From CAZTVF01 sp964616985 (lineage in GTDB: Bacteria; Planctomycetota; Phycisphaerae; SM23-33), in assembly GCA_964616985.1 (NCBI GenBank), contig CAZTVF010000009.1, forward strand, positions 7,606-71,605: DNA of 64,000 nucleotides, written 5' to 3'. The translations under genes were made by a program, and so were the position numbers. Below, piece after piece: positions 8,689-17,112 of the stretch. Each line of letters starts with the position of its first letter. Positions within the stretch are counted from its first letter, which is position 1. Below the pieces are notes generated by a model. That model was given only the letters and a program-made list of their open reading frames with translations. It had not been told where the DNA came from and did no database searches.

Positions 8689-10326
8689 TCACCCGTTCTT
8701 CGCCGCGATCGCGCCGGTGGGGCAGGCCTCGATGCAGCGGGAGGCGACGCGGGTGAGGGCTTCGGATAAGGGGCGGCCGAAGGGGACGGCGACGCGGACG
8801 TCGAAGCCCCGGCCGACGAAGGCGAGGCCCAGCGGCTCGCCGGCCTGCTCGGCGATGCGGATGCACAGGCCGCAGTCGATGCACTTGCCGCTCTCGAAGA
8901 CGATCTCCCCGTGCCGCATGTCCTGCTGGTAACTCCGGCGGTGCGTCTTGTAGTGCGCGGGGCGGGCGGCGTACTGCTGGCTGCACTCGCGCAGGCGGCA
9001 GTGGTCGGCCTTGCGGCAGTCGCAGTGTAGGCAGCGGGCCGACTCGGCGGCCGCCTGTTCGCTCGACAGGCCTCGCGTGAGGTCGAAGTGAGGCGGTAGG
9101 CCGGGCGTGGCCTCGAACTCCTCGCCCGACAGGTCGTCGTCCAGGTCGCGCGAGCGGGGCGGGGCGGCCGCGACGGGCAGGCCAGCGAGGAACGTCTCGA
9201 TCTCGCCCTCGTGCAGCAGGCCGATGTGCGTGGAGAATCGCTTCACCGGCCCCGTCACGGGCAGGCCGCTGACATATTGATGCACCGATTCGGCGGCTGC
9301 CTTGCCCGCGGCGACGGCCCGGACGGCCATCGGGTGGTGGCCGCGATGGGTGCCCGTTGCATCGCCGGCGGCGAAGACCCCCGGCGTGGTCGTCGCCAGT
9401 GTTCGGGCATCGGCGGCGATGCCCTTGTCCGACGCCGCCAACCCCAGCCGCTCGCCTTCAACGCGGACGTGGCCGACGGCGACGATCACCGCGTCGAACT
9501 GCGTCCGCAATTCCTCCAGCGTGGGCGATTGCCCCACGCGAACGCCCAGGCGGAACTCGGCCCCGGCCCGGCGGACCTGCTCGATCTCGGCATCGAGCAC
9601 GCGGCTGGGCAGGCGGCTTTCATCCACGCCGTAGCGCAGCATGCCCCCGGCGTGCTCCTTCTTATCGAACACGGTGCATGCATGTCCCAGCGGCAGCAGG
9701 CGCCAGGCGGCGGCCAGGCCCGCGGGCCCGCTCCCGACGATCGCGATGCGCTTGCCCGTCGCCGCCGCGCGCGGGGGGAGGTAAGGCTGCTCCGAGGCCA
9801 GGTCCGCCTCGGCGACGTACCGCTTCAGCAGGCAGATGGCCAGCGGGCGGTCGGCGGCGCTGCGCCGGCAGCCCTTCTCGCACGGCGCGGGGCAGATGTA
9901 GCCCAGGATCGCCGGCAGCGCGATCTCGCGCTTCACCGTCGCGATGGCCTGGCGCAGGTTGCCCGACGAGATCTGGCGGATCATCAGCGGGATGTCCATC
10001 TTCGCCGGGCAGATGCCCTGGCAGGGGCCGTCGCAGTCGCCCACGTGGTCGCTCAGCAGCAGTTCCAGCGCCGCGCGCCGGGCCGCGTGAACCTCCGGCG
10101 TCTCGCTTTCCACGCGGAGCCCCTCGGCCGCCGGCGTCGCGCACGCGGGAACGAGCTTGCCGCTGTCGGCGAGCTTCACCAGGCACACCATGCAGGAGGT
10201 GGCGGGCTCCAGGCCCTGCAGGTGACACAGCGTGGGGATGTGCACGCCCAACTGCCGGGCCGCGTCCAGCACCGTCGCGCCGGCGGGCACGTCGATCGTC
10301 CTGTTGTCGATGGTCACGTTGGGCAT
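8689..10326 (-). CDS. [2Fe-2S]/FAD/4Fe-4S electron-transfer subunit (GltD-like, NAD(P)H domain missing)
   Basis: A 545-residue protein and the last gene of the redox operon; its ATG lies 2 nt after the NuoE-NuoF stop. Residues 1-80 form a NuoG/HoxU-type [2Fe-2S] ferredoxin with C34, C45, C48 and C62 (PTLCHLQGLEPATSCMVCLV). A GltD-type cysteine region follows (CDGPCQGICPAKMDIP, then YICPAPCEKGCRRS), and then an FAD Rossmann fold with GSGPAGLAAAW. In glutamate synthase small subunits a second Rossmann domain for NADPH follows. Here AVIVAVGHVRVEGE runs almost directly into GVFAAGDATGTHRG, so that domain has been deleted. The C-terminus carries CLHCDCRKADHCRLREC and a ferredoxin-like CIDCGLC...CPTGAIA. 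The likely role is to accept electrons from the NuoF-like partner through flavin and Fe-S centres. Confidence 0.88.
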   Translation of the reverse strand: MPNVTIDNRTIDVPAGATVLDAARQLGVHIPTLCHLQGLEPATSCMVCLVKLADSGKLVPACATPAAEGLRVESETPEVHAARRAALELLLSDHVGDCDGPCQGICPAKMDIPLMIRQISSGNLRQAIATVKREIALPAILGYICPAPCEKGCRRSAADRPLAICLLKRYVAEADLASEQPYLPPRAAATGKRIAIVGSGPAGLAAAWRLLPLGHACTVFDKKEHAGGMLRYGVDESRLPSRVLDAEIEQVRRAGAEFRLGVRVGQSPTLEELRTQFDAVIVAVGHVRVEGERLGLAASDKGIAADARTLATTTPGVFAAGDATGTHRGHHPMAVRAVAAGKAAAESVHQYVSGLPVTGPVKRFSTHIGLLHEGEIETFLAGLPVAAAPPRSRDLDDDLSGEEFEATPGLPPHFDLTRGLSSEQAAAESARCLHCDCRKADHCRLRECSQQYAARPAHYKTHRRSYQQDMRHGEIVFESGKCIDCGLCIRIAEQAGEPLGLAFVGRGFDVRVAVPFGRPLSEALTRVASRCIEACPTGAIAAKNG

Positions 10327-10328
10327 GG

Positions 10329-12683
10329 CTACGTCCCCGATTCCACGCGGATCGCCTCGCGCGGGCACTTGGTGCGGCAGGTGTCGCAGCGGGTGCACTT
10401 CGCCGCGTCGATTTCGTGTTTGCGGTACGGCTGCATCGCGATGGCGGACGCGGGGCAGTGCTGGGCACAGAGCGTGCAGCCGATGCACTCGTCGGTGACG
10501 ACGTAGCGGATGAGCGGCTTGCATCGCCCGGCGGGGCAGCGGCCCTGCAGGTGCGCTTCGTACTCGCTGCGGAAGTGCTTGAGCGTCGAGAGCACGGGGT
10601 TGGGCGCGGTGCGCCCCAGGCCGCACAGGCTGCCCGCCTGCACCTGGCGGGCGAGTTCCTCGAGGCGTTCGAGGTCGCCCTTGCGGCCGCCGCCTTGGCA
10701 CAGCCGCTGCAGGATCTCCAGCATCCGCCGCGTGCCGATGCGGCAGAAGGTGCACTTGCCGCACGACTGATCCTGCGTGAATTCCAGGAAGTAGCGGGCG
10801 ATCTCGACCATGCAGTCGGCGTCGTCCAGCACGACCAGCCCGCCGGAGCCCATGATGGCGCCGGCGGCGGTGAGGGCCTCGTAGTCGACCGGCGTGTCGG
10901 CCAGCGCCGCCGGAACGCAGCCGCCCGAGGGCCCGCCGACCTGCACGGCCTTGAACTGCCGCCCGCCGGCAACGCCGCCGCCGATGACCTCGACGATCTG
11001 CCGCAGCGTCATGCCCATGGGGACCTCGATGAGGCCGCCGCGCAGCACCTTGCCGGCCAGGGCGAACACCTTGGTGCCCTTGCTTCGCTGAGTGCCCAGT
11101 GCGGCGAAGGGCTCGCTGCCGTTGCGAAGAATCCAGGGCGTCATCGAGAGCGTCTCGACGTTGTTGATCAGCGTCGGCCGGCCCCGCAGGCCCCGCACCG
11201 CGGGGTAGGGCGGGCGGAAGCGCGGCATGCCGCGGCGGCCCTCGATGGAGGCGATGAGGGCGGTCTCCTCGCCGCAGACGAACGCGCCGGCGCCCTGCAT
11301 GACGCGGAGGTCCAGCGGGCACTCGGCGTTTGAACCGGCCGGGCCCAGGATGCCCGCGTCGCGGCAGCGCCGCAGGGCCTCGGTGACGCGCTCTACGGCC
11401 AGCGGGTATTCCGCGCGGATGTAGAAGCAGCCCTCGGCCGCCCCGACGGCGTAGGCGGCGATGGCCAGGCCCTCGATCAGGCGGTAGGGGTACGACTCCA
11501 TGATCATGCGATCCATGAACGCCCCGGGGTCGCCCTCGTCGCCGTTGGAGATGACGTATTTCGTCTCGCCCGCGGCCGCGCGCACCTGCGACCACTTGAG
11601 GCCGGTGGGGTAGCCCGCGCCGCCGCGCCCCCGCAGGCCGCTGACGGTGATGCGCTCGATCACCTGCGGCGGCGTCAGGTCGCGCAGGCAGCGGCGCAGG
11701 GCCTCGAAACCGCCCAGGCGGATGTACTCGTCGAGGTCCAGCGGATCGATCTCGCCGCCGTGCTCGGTGGCGATATGCCGCTGGCCGTCGAGGAACGCCC
11801 GCACGGGCTCGTCGCGAACGTGCAGGCTGTAGCGGCGGACGCCGTCCCAGCCGTCGTCGGTGAGGATGCGGTCGAGCGCGCGAGAGACCGCGCCCGTCAA
11901 TCGCCGCCGCAGGCCGCCGCGGAAGTGGCGCAGCACGATCTCCTCGGCGTCGGCGGCCTCCACGCGGGCGTACAGGGCGGCGGGGCGGCCCGGCTGGACG
12001 ATCTCCACCAGCGGCGTCTGGTGACACATGCCGACGCAGCCGACGGCCTTGACGGTCGCGGCGATGCCGTTGTGCGTCAGCGTCCGCTCGATGGCGGCCC
12101 GCACCTTGGTGCTGCCGCGCGCCTGGCAGCACGAGCCCATGCCCAGGCGGATCTCGCCGGCGGGCGACGCTGTCGCCTGCGGGCCGCCCGCGGCCGCGGC
12201 GCCGCGCTGCGTCTGCAGCACCAGGAAGTCCTGCAGCACGCCGGGCACGCGGTCGGGCGTGAGGTGGCCGTAGGTCACGTCATCGATCTGGATCACCGGC
12301 GCCAGCGTGCAGCAGCCCAGGCAGGCGACCTTCTGCAGCGTGAAAAGGCCTTCGGCGTCGGTGTCGGCCCCGGCGGGCAGCTTCAGCGCGCGGGCGAGCG
12401 CGTCGTGGATTCCGTCCGAGCCCTTCACGTGGCAGGCCGTGCCGTGGCAGATGCGGATGACGTGCCGCCCCACGGGCTGGTGGCGGAATTGTGTGTAGAA
12501 GGTCGACACGCCGGCTAGGCGGGCGGGCGTGATCTCGCTCAGCGCGCACACGCGCTGCAGGGCCTCGGGCGGCAGCCAGCCGTAGTGGTCCTGGATCGCC
12601 TGAAGCAGCGGGATCGTCGCTTCGGGCCCGCGGCCGATCGAGGCCACCGCCTCGTCGATGAAGCTGAGGTCGATCTCTTTCAA
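10329..12683 (-). CDS. NuoE-NuoF fusion: NADH-oxidising flavoprotein with C-terminal ferredoxin
   Basis: A 784-residue single chain that starts at TTG (12683), overlapping the upstream TGA in a TTGA junction, with GGAGG 8 nt before it. Residues 1-155 are NuoE-like, with thioredoxin-fold [2Fe-2S] ligands C79, C84, C121 and C125. Residues 178-250 form a second, thioredoxin-like Fe-S region (CCQARG and CVGMC). From about 310 to 660 it is NuoF: FMN/NADH motifs GRGGAGYPTGLKW and ISNGDEGDPGAFMDR, and the 4Fe-4S site SCGKCTFCRIGTRRM. The last 80 residues are a two-cluster ferredoxin (CIGCTLCAQHCP and CTRCDTCRTKCP). The NuoF part resembles HydB of electron-bifurcating hydrogenases, but no hydrogenase gene lies nearby. 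It should oxidise NADH in the cytoplasm and pass electrons to the neighbouring FAD/Fe-S subunit. Confidence 0.92.
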   Translation of the reverse strand: MKEIDLSFIDEAVASIGRGPEATIPLLQAIQDHYGWLPPEALQRVCALSEITPARLAGVSTFYTQFRHQPVGRHVIRICHGTACHVKGSDGIHDALARALKLPAGADTDAEGLFTLQKVACLGCCTLAPVIQIDDVTYGHLTPDRVPGVLQDFLVLQTQRGAAAAGGPQATASPAGEIRLGMGSCCQARGSTKVRAAIERTLTHNGIAATVKAVGCVGMCHQTPLVEIVQPGRPAALYARVEAADAEEIVLRHFRGGLRRRLTGAVSRALDRILTDDGWDGVRRYSLHVRDEPVRAFLDGQRHIATEHGGEIDPLDLDEYIRLGGFEALRRCLRDLTPPQVIERITVSGLRGRGGAGYPTGLKWSQVRAAAGETKYVISNGDEGDPGAFMDRMIMESYPYRLIEGLAIAAYAVGAAEGCFYIRAEYPLAVERVTEALRRCRDAGILGPAGSNAECPLDLRVMQGAGAFVCGEETALIASIEGRRGMPRFRPPYPAVRGLRGRPTLINNVETLSMTPWILRNGSEPFAALGTQRSKGTKVFALAGKVLRGGLIEVPMGMTLRQIVEVIGGGVAGGRQFKAVQVGGPSGGCVPAALADTPVDYEALTAAGAIMGSGGLVVLDDADCMVEIARYFLEFTQDQSCGKCTFCRIGTRRMLEILQRLCQGGGRKGDLERLEELARQVQAGSLCGLGRTAPNPVLSTLKHFRSEYEAHLQGRCPAGRCKPLIRYVVTDECIGCTLCAQHCPASAIAMQPYRKHEIDAAKCTRCDTCRTKCPREAIRVESGT

Positions 12684-14488
12684 GGTCGGCCTCCGTCTGC
12701 CGCCGCAGGGGCGCCCCCGCCGGGGTTTGCGATGCAGTAGAGGTTCGAGCGTCCGCGGATGAAGATGCGGCCGGGCGCGAAGGCGGGGCTGGCGTGGGCG
12801 CCCTCGGCCAGCTCGCAGCGGCCGACCTCTTTGAACTCCCTGCCGGCGTCGAGGATCAGCATGGTCCCCTTGGTCGAGAGCAGGTAGAGCTTGCCGCCGG
12901 CCAGCGAGGGCGAGGCGTTGAACTCCTGCTTGAGCTCCTGCTCGTACACCTTGTTGCCATCGGCCAGGTCCCAGCACGTCAGCGTGCCGGTGGTGGCGAG
13001 CGTCCAGGCCAGCGTGCCGTCGGTCAGGGGGCTGCAGATGTCGGGTATCGAGCCCTCGGCCTTCCACGCCACGTGCGTCTGCGTCACGTCGCCCGAGCCG
13101 TCCGCGCGCACGGCCGAGAGGGAATTGGCGGCATGCACCGCCAGCACCAGCTCGCCGGTGTAGACGGGCGAGGGGGCCGAGTCGATGCCCATGACCTCCG
13201 CGCGCCACACCTCGGCGCCGTCGGAGAGGTTGTGCGCGATCAGCAGCGGGTTTCCCGCCGCGATGACCAGCGGCTCGGCCGGGCCTTCGATGATGATGGG
13301 CGAGCACCACGACGCGCCGACGTGGCGGGGAATTTCCCACGCGACCTTGCCCGTCGCGGCGTCGTAGGCAATCAGCCGGCTGCCGGCCGCCTCCGCGTCG
13401 CCCTGGTCGAGCTGCACGATGACGCGTCCGTCGCGCAGGTCCAGCGACGAGGCGTAGCCGTACTGGCTGTCGATCTCGCCCAGGCAATGTGACCACTGCT
13501 CGTTGCCCTCGACGTCGAAGCAGGCGATGTCGCCGTTGGCGAAGATGGCCGCGACGTACCGGCCGTCGGTGGCGGCGGTCGATGCGGCCAGGCCCGTGTC
13601 GTCGCGTTCCTTGGGGTGGATGTTCGCGTCGCCCGCGGCCACCACGGCCCGCCGCCACAGCAGCTTGCCGTCGGCGGCGGCGAAGCAGTAGACCTCGCGT
13701 TTGCTCTTGGTGGCGCCGGTGACGAAGACGCGGTCGCCCCAGACGACGGGCGAGTTGAAGCCCGCCAGCGGCACGGGCGACTTCCACAAGATGTTCTTGC
13801 CCGACGGGCCGTCCCACTGGCCGGGGATGTTCTCGAAGGCGGCCACGCCGCTGCCGCCGACGCCTCGGAAGCGGGGCCATTGCCTGGCCATCTCGGCCGC
13901 CGAGGGCGCCGGCAGTGTGGTCGCCGCCGACTTGAGGTTCTTCGGCGCCGCCGTCGGCGCGGGTGTGGCCGCGGGGGCGGCGAGTTCCCGCGGCGCAGCC
14001 CCGGGCCACAGCATCGGCGCCGCGGCAGCACAGGCGAGGAGCATCGCAGCCGTCGCCGCCAGGGCCCATCGCGAACGGCGGCGGGCGGCTGCGAGGTCGG
14101 GCGCCGGCTCGGCCGCGGGCATGGGGAGCTTGCGGCCCAGGACATTCGCGTACGCGCCCGCGGCGATCAGCACCGCGGCCCCGCCCATCAGCAGCCACAC
14201 GCCGCGGCGGACGAGGTCCAGGCGGCGGAAGTACTCCAGCCGCAGGCGCTGGTCGATCGTGCGGATGTCGGCCTTGAGGTTCTCGCTGCGCGGGGTCTTG
14301 GCGAGGTCGGCCCGCAGCTGCCGCAGGCGGGCGTCGTCCAGGGGGTCGGCCAGGTTGGCCCGCACGATGTGATAGGCCATCACGCCGCCGACGACGGCGC
14401 AGAACGCCGCGGCGACCAGGGCGACGCGAACGGCGCATCGGCGTCGCATGGCGGCGGGGCCGGCGAAGGTGGCGGGCGTGTCGGTCAT
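12680..14488 (-). CDS. Membrane-anchored PQQ-like beta-propeller protein
   Basis: A 602-residue protein whose ATG overlaps the stop of the polyferredoxin gene (ATGA); GGGGGAAGGC precedes it. The N-terminus has transmembrane segments at about residues 17-40, 93-113 and 140-160, separated by a charged helical stretch. An Ala/Pro/Thr-rich linker follows, and then a propeller from about residue 200. Its blades show the WPRFRG opening, repeated strands ending in DGKLLWRR, TGKVAWE, DGAEVWR and DGNKVYE, and GDRVFVTG-type strands. These are the blade signatures of PQQ-dependent dehydrogenase-like domains. I see no obvious calcium/PQQ site, so it may be a structural or binding domain. The propeller should lie outside the cytoplasmic membrane. 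Its place between the polyferredoxin and NuoEF genes suggests it belongs to the same complex. Confidence 0.85.
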   Translation of the reverse strand: MTDTPATFAGPAAMRRRCAVRVALVAAAFCAVVGGVMAYHIVRANLADPLDDARLRQLRADLAKTPRSENLKADIRTIDQRLRLEYFRRLDLVRRGVWLLMGGAAVLIAAGAYANVLGRKLPMPAAEPAPDLAAARRRSRWALAATAAMLLACAAAAPMLWPGAAPRELAAPAATPAPTAAPKNLKSAATTLPAPSAAEMARQWPRFRGVGGSGVAAFENIPGQWDGPSGKNILWKSPVPLAGFNSPVVWGDRVFVTGATKSKREVYCFAAADGKLLWRRAVVAAGDANIHPKERDDTGLAASTAATDGRYVAAIFANGDIACFDVEGNEQWSHCLGEIDSQYGYASSLDLRDGRVIVQLDQGDAEAAGSRLIAYDAATGKVAWEIPRHVGASWCSPIIIEGPAEPLVIAAGNPLLIAHNLSDGAEVWRAEVMGIDSAPSPVYTGELVLAVHAANSLSAVRADGSGDVTQTHVAWKAEGSIPDICSPLTDGTLAWTLATTGTLTCWDLADGNKVYEQELKQEFNASPSLAGGKLYLLSTKGTMLILDAGREFKEVGRCELAEGAHASPAFAPGRIFIRGRSNLYCIANPGGGAPAAADGGRP

Positions 14489-15780
14489 GCCTTCCCCCTC
14501 ACGGCGGCTGGGCCCACCTTGCCGCGGCGGGCGAGCTCGACGGGGCAGGACGCGAAGCAGCGGCCACACGAGACGCAGGTGGAGCGGTCGGCGGCGTATT
14601 CATCGCGGCGCCGGCGGACGCACAGCGCGATGAGCTTGAGGCCCACGACGAGGCCGACGAAGCCGCCGAAGATCCACGCGCCCTGCTGCACGCGAAGCTG
14701 GATCTCGTTGGCCTCGCGGTGCAGTTCAGCCGCCGGCCGGCCCGTCGCGCGGAAGGCGGCGCTGTTGTCGGCCCGGCCTTGGAGCGCGCCGCTGTCTTCG
14801 AGGAAGATCTGTCGTGAGAGCTGGACGGTGTAGTGCGTCGAGGCCAGCGGCCCGGCCAGCAGCGTGCCGCCGCCCCACGCGCCGCCGGCCACCAGCAGGG
14901 GCAGCAGCACGATCATCGCCGCCAGCGTCCCGCGGCCGGTGCGTCGGGGGACGCTCTGCAGGGTCGGGCGGCGGATGGCGCCGAAAGGGCAGGCGTCTTC
15001 GCAGAGGCGGCAGTTGATGCAATCGTCGGGCGTGATGTTCACGTGCCGCCACGCCAGGCGCGACAGCGGCCGGAGCATCGCCCCGTACGGACAGCCGAAG
15101 CGGCAGTACGGGCGGCCGATGAACATGGCGACGATCACCATCGCCACGCTGTAGACGATCATGTCGGGCGTGCCGCTGAGGCGAAAGACGGTGACGTAGG
15201 GGTCCTGGCGGCAGATGGGGAAGGCGCTGGCGGTGGCGGCCAGCAGCACCGCGCCGCCCAGCAGCACCCACGGCAGGAGCCCCAGCGAATGCTCCAGCCA
15301 GGCCGGCACCTTCAGCGGTCGCAGCAGCACCGCGTCCTGCAGCGCGCCCAGCGGGCAGACGCCCGCGCAGAACGTGCGGCCGAACAGCAGCGTGAACGCC
15401 AGCGGCAGCAGGAAGAAGCCCAGCACCGCCAGCGGCACGGCGTAGTGGGAGTTGAACAGGCCCAGGGCGACGTTCTGGATCGCCCCGATGGGGCACACGC
15501 AGCCGCCGCGGAAGAAGCCCAGGTACGCCAGCGACGCGAGCATCACGACCACCACGCCGCGGCGCGAGCGGCGCTTCAGCGCGAAGTACGTCGCGGCCGA
15601 CAGCGCGGCGGCCAGGACGGCGAGGTCGATGTATTCCCACGCGATCGCACGGGGCGCGGGCGTGGTGGTGTCGGGCAGGCGCTGCCCGTCGGAGAAGTCG
15701 GGCGGCGGGAAACGCTCCACGCCCCACGCGGCCGCGGCCACGGCCGCCAGGGTCGCCAGCACGATGAGTGGTCGCCTCAC
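14485..15780 (-). CDS. NapH/CcoG-type membrane polyferredoxin
   Basis: A 431-residue integral membrane protein. It starts at GTG (15780) in a GTGA overlap with the preceding gene, with GGAGG upstream. Transmembrane helices occur near residues 5-20, 45-65, 75-95, 110-135 and 165-190, with more in the second half. Between them are the NapH-type cysteine motifs GGCVCPIGAIQN, CAGVCPLGALQD and CRFGCPYGAMLRP, then a ferredoxin motif CINCRLCEDACPFGAI and, after the last helix, CVSCGRCFASCP near the C-terminus. Proteins of this family pass electrons between the quinone pool and Fe-S partners in nitrate, nitrous-oxide and related respirations. No terminal reductase gene is present here. Confidence 0.9.
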   Translation of the reverse strand: MRRPLIVLATLAAVAAAAWGVERFPPPDFSDGQRLPDTTTPAPRAIAWEYIDLAVLAAALSAATYFALKRRSRRGVVVVMLASLAYLGFFRGGCVCPIGAIQNVALGLFNSHYAVPLAVLGFFLLPLAFTLLFGRTFCAGVCPLGALQDAVLLRPLKVPAWLEHSLGLLPWVLLGGAVLLAATASAFPICRQDPYVTVFRLSGTPDMIVYSVAMVIVAMFIGRPYCRFGCPYGAMLRPLSRLAWRHVNITPDDCINCRLCEDACPFGAIRRPTLQSVPRRTGRGTLAAMIVLLPLLVAGGAWGGGTLLAGPLASTHYTVQLSRQIFLEDSGALQGRADNSAAFRATGRPAAELHREANEIQLRVQQGAWIFGGFVGLVVGLKLIALCVRRRRDEYAADRSTCVSCGRCFASCPVELARRGKVGPAAVRGKA

Positions 15781-16340
15781 TTGCCGGCCTCCTTCAAGCG
15801 GTAGGGCTTGTCGGCGGGCACGCGGGAAAAGGCGCCGGCGGGACAGGCCAGGGCGATCGCGCACTCGTTGCAGTTGATGCACCGGTCGTGCCGCACCTGG
15901 AGGAACAGCGAGCCGTTGCCGAACGCGCCGCAGCCCTTGACGCACTTGCCGCAGCCGATGCACAGGGGCTCGTTGATCGTGTACTGGTAGTAGGGGTCCT
16001 CGACGAACGTTCGGGCGATGGCGCCGGTGGGGCACAGCTGGTTCTCGGCCCCGGTGTTCAGCGTGTTGGGCCGCGGCTCGAAGTAGCCCGTGCACAGCTC
16101 GCAGTAGCCGCACATCGCGTACGCGTGCACGCACTTGACGGCAGAGGGCTTCAAGACGCACCGGGTCGCGCAGTTGCCGCACTGGATGCACTTGTTGGGG
16201 TCCAGCTGCCAGACCGTCCGCGCCTCCGTCGCCCGCGTGGCGAGGAATCCGCCCGCGCCGCCGACGGCGACCAGCCCCGCCCCGCGCAGGCCCTGGCGGA
16301 GAAAGTCGCGACGCGTCAGTTTGGGTTTGGGGTCAGTCAC
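15777..16340 (-). CDS. NapG-like Tat-exported polyferredoxin
   Basis: A 187-residue protein. The GTG start at 16340 has AGGAG 9-10 nt upstream; longer in-frame starts would lie in the intergenic repeats. The twin-arginine signal is KLTRRDFLRQGLRG followed by a hydrophobic stretch of small residues. The mature part carries several 4Fe-4S motifs: CIQCGNCATRC, CGYCELC, CPTGAI, CIGCGKCVKGC and CINCNECAIALACPAGAF, about four clusters as in NapG. It should act on the outer face of the membrane together with the NapH-like protein encoded next (GTGA overlap). Confidence 0.9.
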   Translation of the reverse strand: MTDPKPKLTRRDFLRQGLRGAGLVAVGGAGGFLATRATEARTVWQLDPNKCIQCGNCATRCVLKPSAVKCVHAYAMCGYCELCTGYFEPRPNTLNTGAENQLCPTGAIARTFVEDPYYQYTINEPLCIGCGKCVKGCGAFGNGSLFLQVRHDRCINCNECAIALACPAGAFSRVPADKPYRLKEAGK

Positions 16341-16851
16341 GGGTCGATGCTCCTGGAAGAAGAAGACTCGACCACAGAGGCACAGCGCGGGCTGCGCCCG
16401 CAACCCAATTGCGGATTGCGGATTTCGGATTGCGGATTGAAGAGGCCCGGTCCAAGGGTGGGCGCAATGGTGGGCAAGGCCTGTGTCTGCTGCGCCGCCA
16501 CGGACTGTTCAAAACAGATTGGCTCACGACAGCTTCGCGCCATGCCCAAAGGCGACCAGATCGTGGTGCTGGCGCCGGCCATCCAGGAAAGAACATGGAT
16601 AGGATCATCGAGAAAAGAAGGATGTTTCGCGTTTGTGGCACAGAGAACACAAAGAGAAGAAGGAATGATAAAGATGTTACGTGCCCGCGCCGGTGACGCA
16701 GAGGGTGAAGCGCACCGCTGGCGATCGCTCGCGTTTCTGCGCTGTTCGTGCATTAACCGAGTTCGAACAGCGCCGAAAGGCGAGCGATGCCCGGACGCCG
16801 CCGCGTGCGAAACTTGTGTAAGGATGGAAGACTCAATTGCGGTGACGCTTT
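16341..16851. other. Gene-free spacer inside the redox operon, made of repeats
   Basis: No coding signal is visible in these 511 bp. It holds an ACCACAGAGGCACAGCG purine run (about 16369-16386), a GATTGCGGATT tandem (about 16411-16440), another purine run GGCACAGAGAACACAAAGAG (16636-16655) and the family C palindrome at 16721-16790. It separates the two halves of an otherwise tightly overlapping operon, and no clear minus-strand promoter was seen for the downstream half. Confidence 0.6.
16721..16790. repeat. Palindromic repeat, family C
   Basis: The left arm GCGATCGCTCGCGTTTCTGC (continuing GCTGTTCG) and the right arm CGAACAGCGCCGAAAGGCGA (continuing GCGATGC) are nearly perfect complements around a 15-nt loop. 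The right arm recurs at 8621-8662, and the left-arm sequence recurs inside the palindrome at 33497-33662. Confidence 0.75.
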
Positions 16852-17112
16852 TCATCCGTTCTTCTTTTCCTCTGTGTTCTCTGCGCCTCTGTGGTCCGTG
16901 TTCATTGCTTCTTTCAGTGACATCGCCTGGGGCAGCGCACAATCGCCGAGTGCGGTGCACGACCGGCAGATGAATCTGCCGGTGCAGTCTTGCGAGGGCA
17001 GCGAGGAACGCCGTCCCAGCACGAGGGCGACGGCGGCGATGGCGACGCCGACAGCGCCGCGGGCAACGCCGCGGAGCAGGTTTCGCCGCGAGATGTTGTC
17101 TGTGTGTTTCAT
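16852..17112 (-). CDS. Small Tat-signal protein with C-x5-C-x2-C-x5-C motif
   Basis: An 86-residue protein starting at the ATG at 17112, in an ATGA overlap with the propeller gene before it. The N-terminus is a textbook Tat signal (ISRRNLLRG followed by a long Ala/Val stretch). The short mature part has four cysteines in a symmetrical pattern, CTGRFICRSCTALGDC, then ALPQA. Four closely spaced cysteines suggest one 4Fe-4S cluster or a metal site. I do not recognise a named family. The last 16 residues or so (NTDHRGAENTEEKKNG) are encoded by an intergenic ACAGAGG-type repeat, so the original C-terminus may have been shorter. It is probably an exported partner of the NapG/NapH-like proteins. Confidence 0.75.
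   Translation of the reverse strand: MKHTDNISRRNLLRGVARGAVGVAIAAVALVLGRRSSLPSQDCTGRFICRSCTALGDCALPQAMSLKEAMNTDHRGAENTEEKKNG

Noticed and set aside
9357..11333. Long plus-strand open frames opposite the NuoEF and GltD-like genes
   Set aside because: The translations are Arg/Pro/Gly/Ala-rich with no family signal, whereas the minus strand encodes unmistakable Fe-S and flavin motifs.
8689..16340. Periplasmic nitrate reductase (nap) operon
   Set aside because: NapG- and NapH-like proteins are present, but napA, napB and napC are not.
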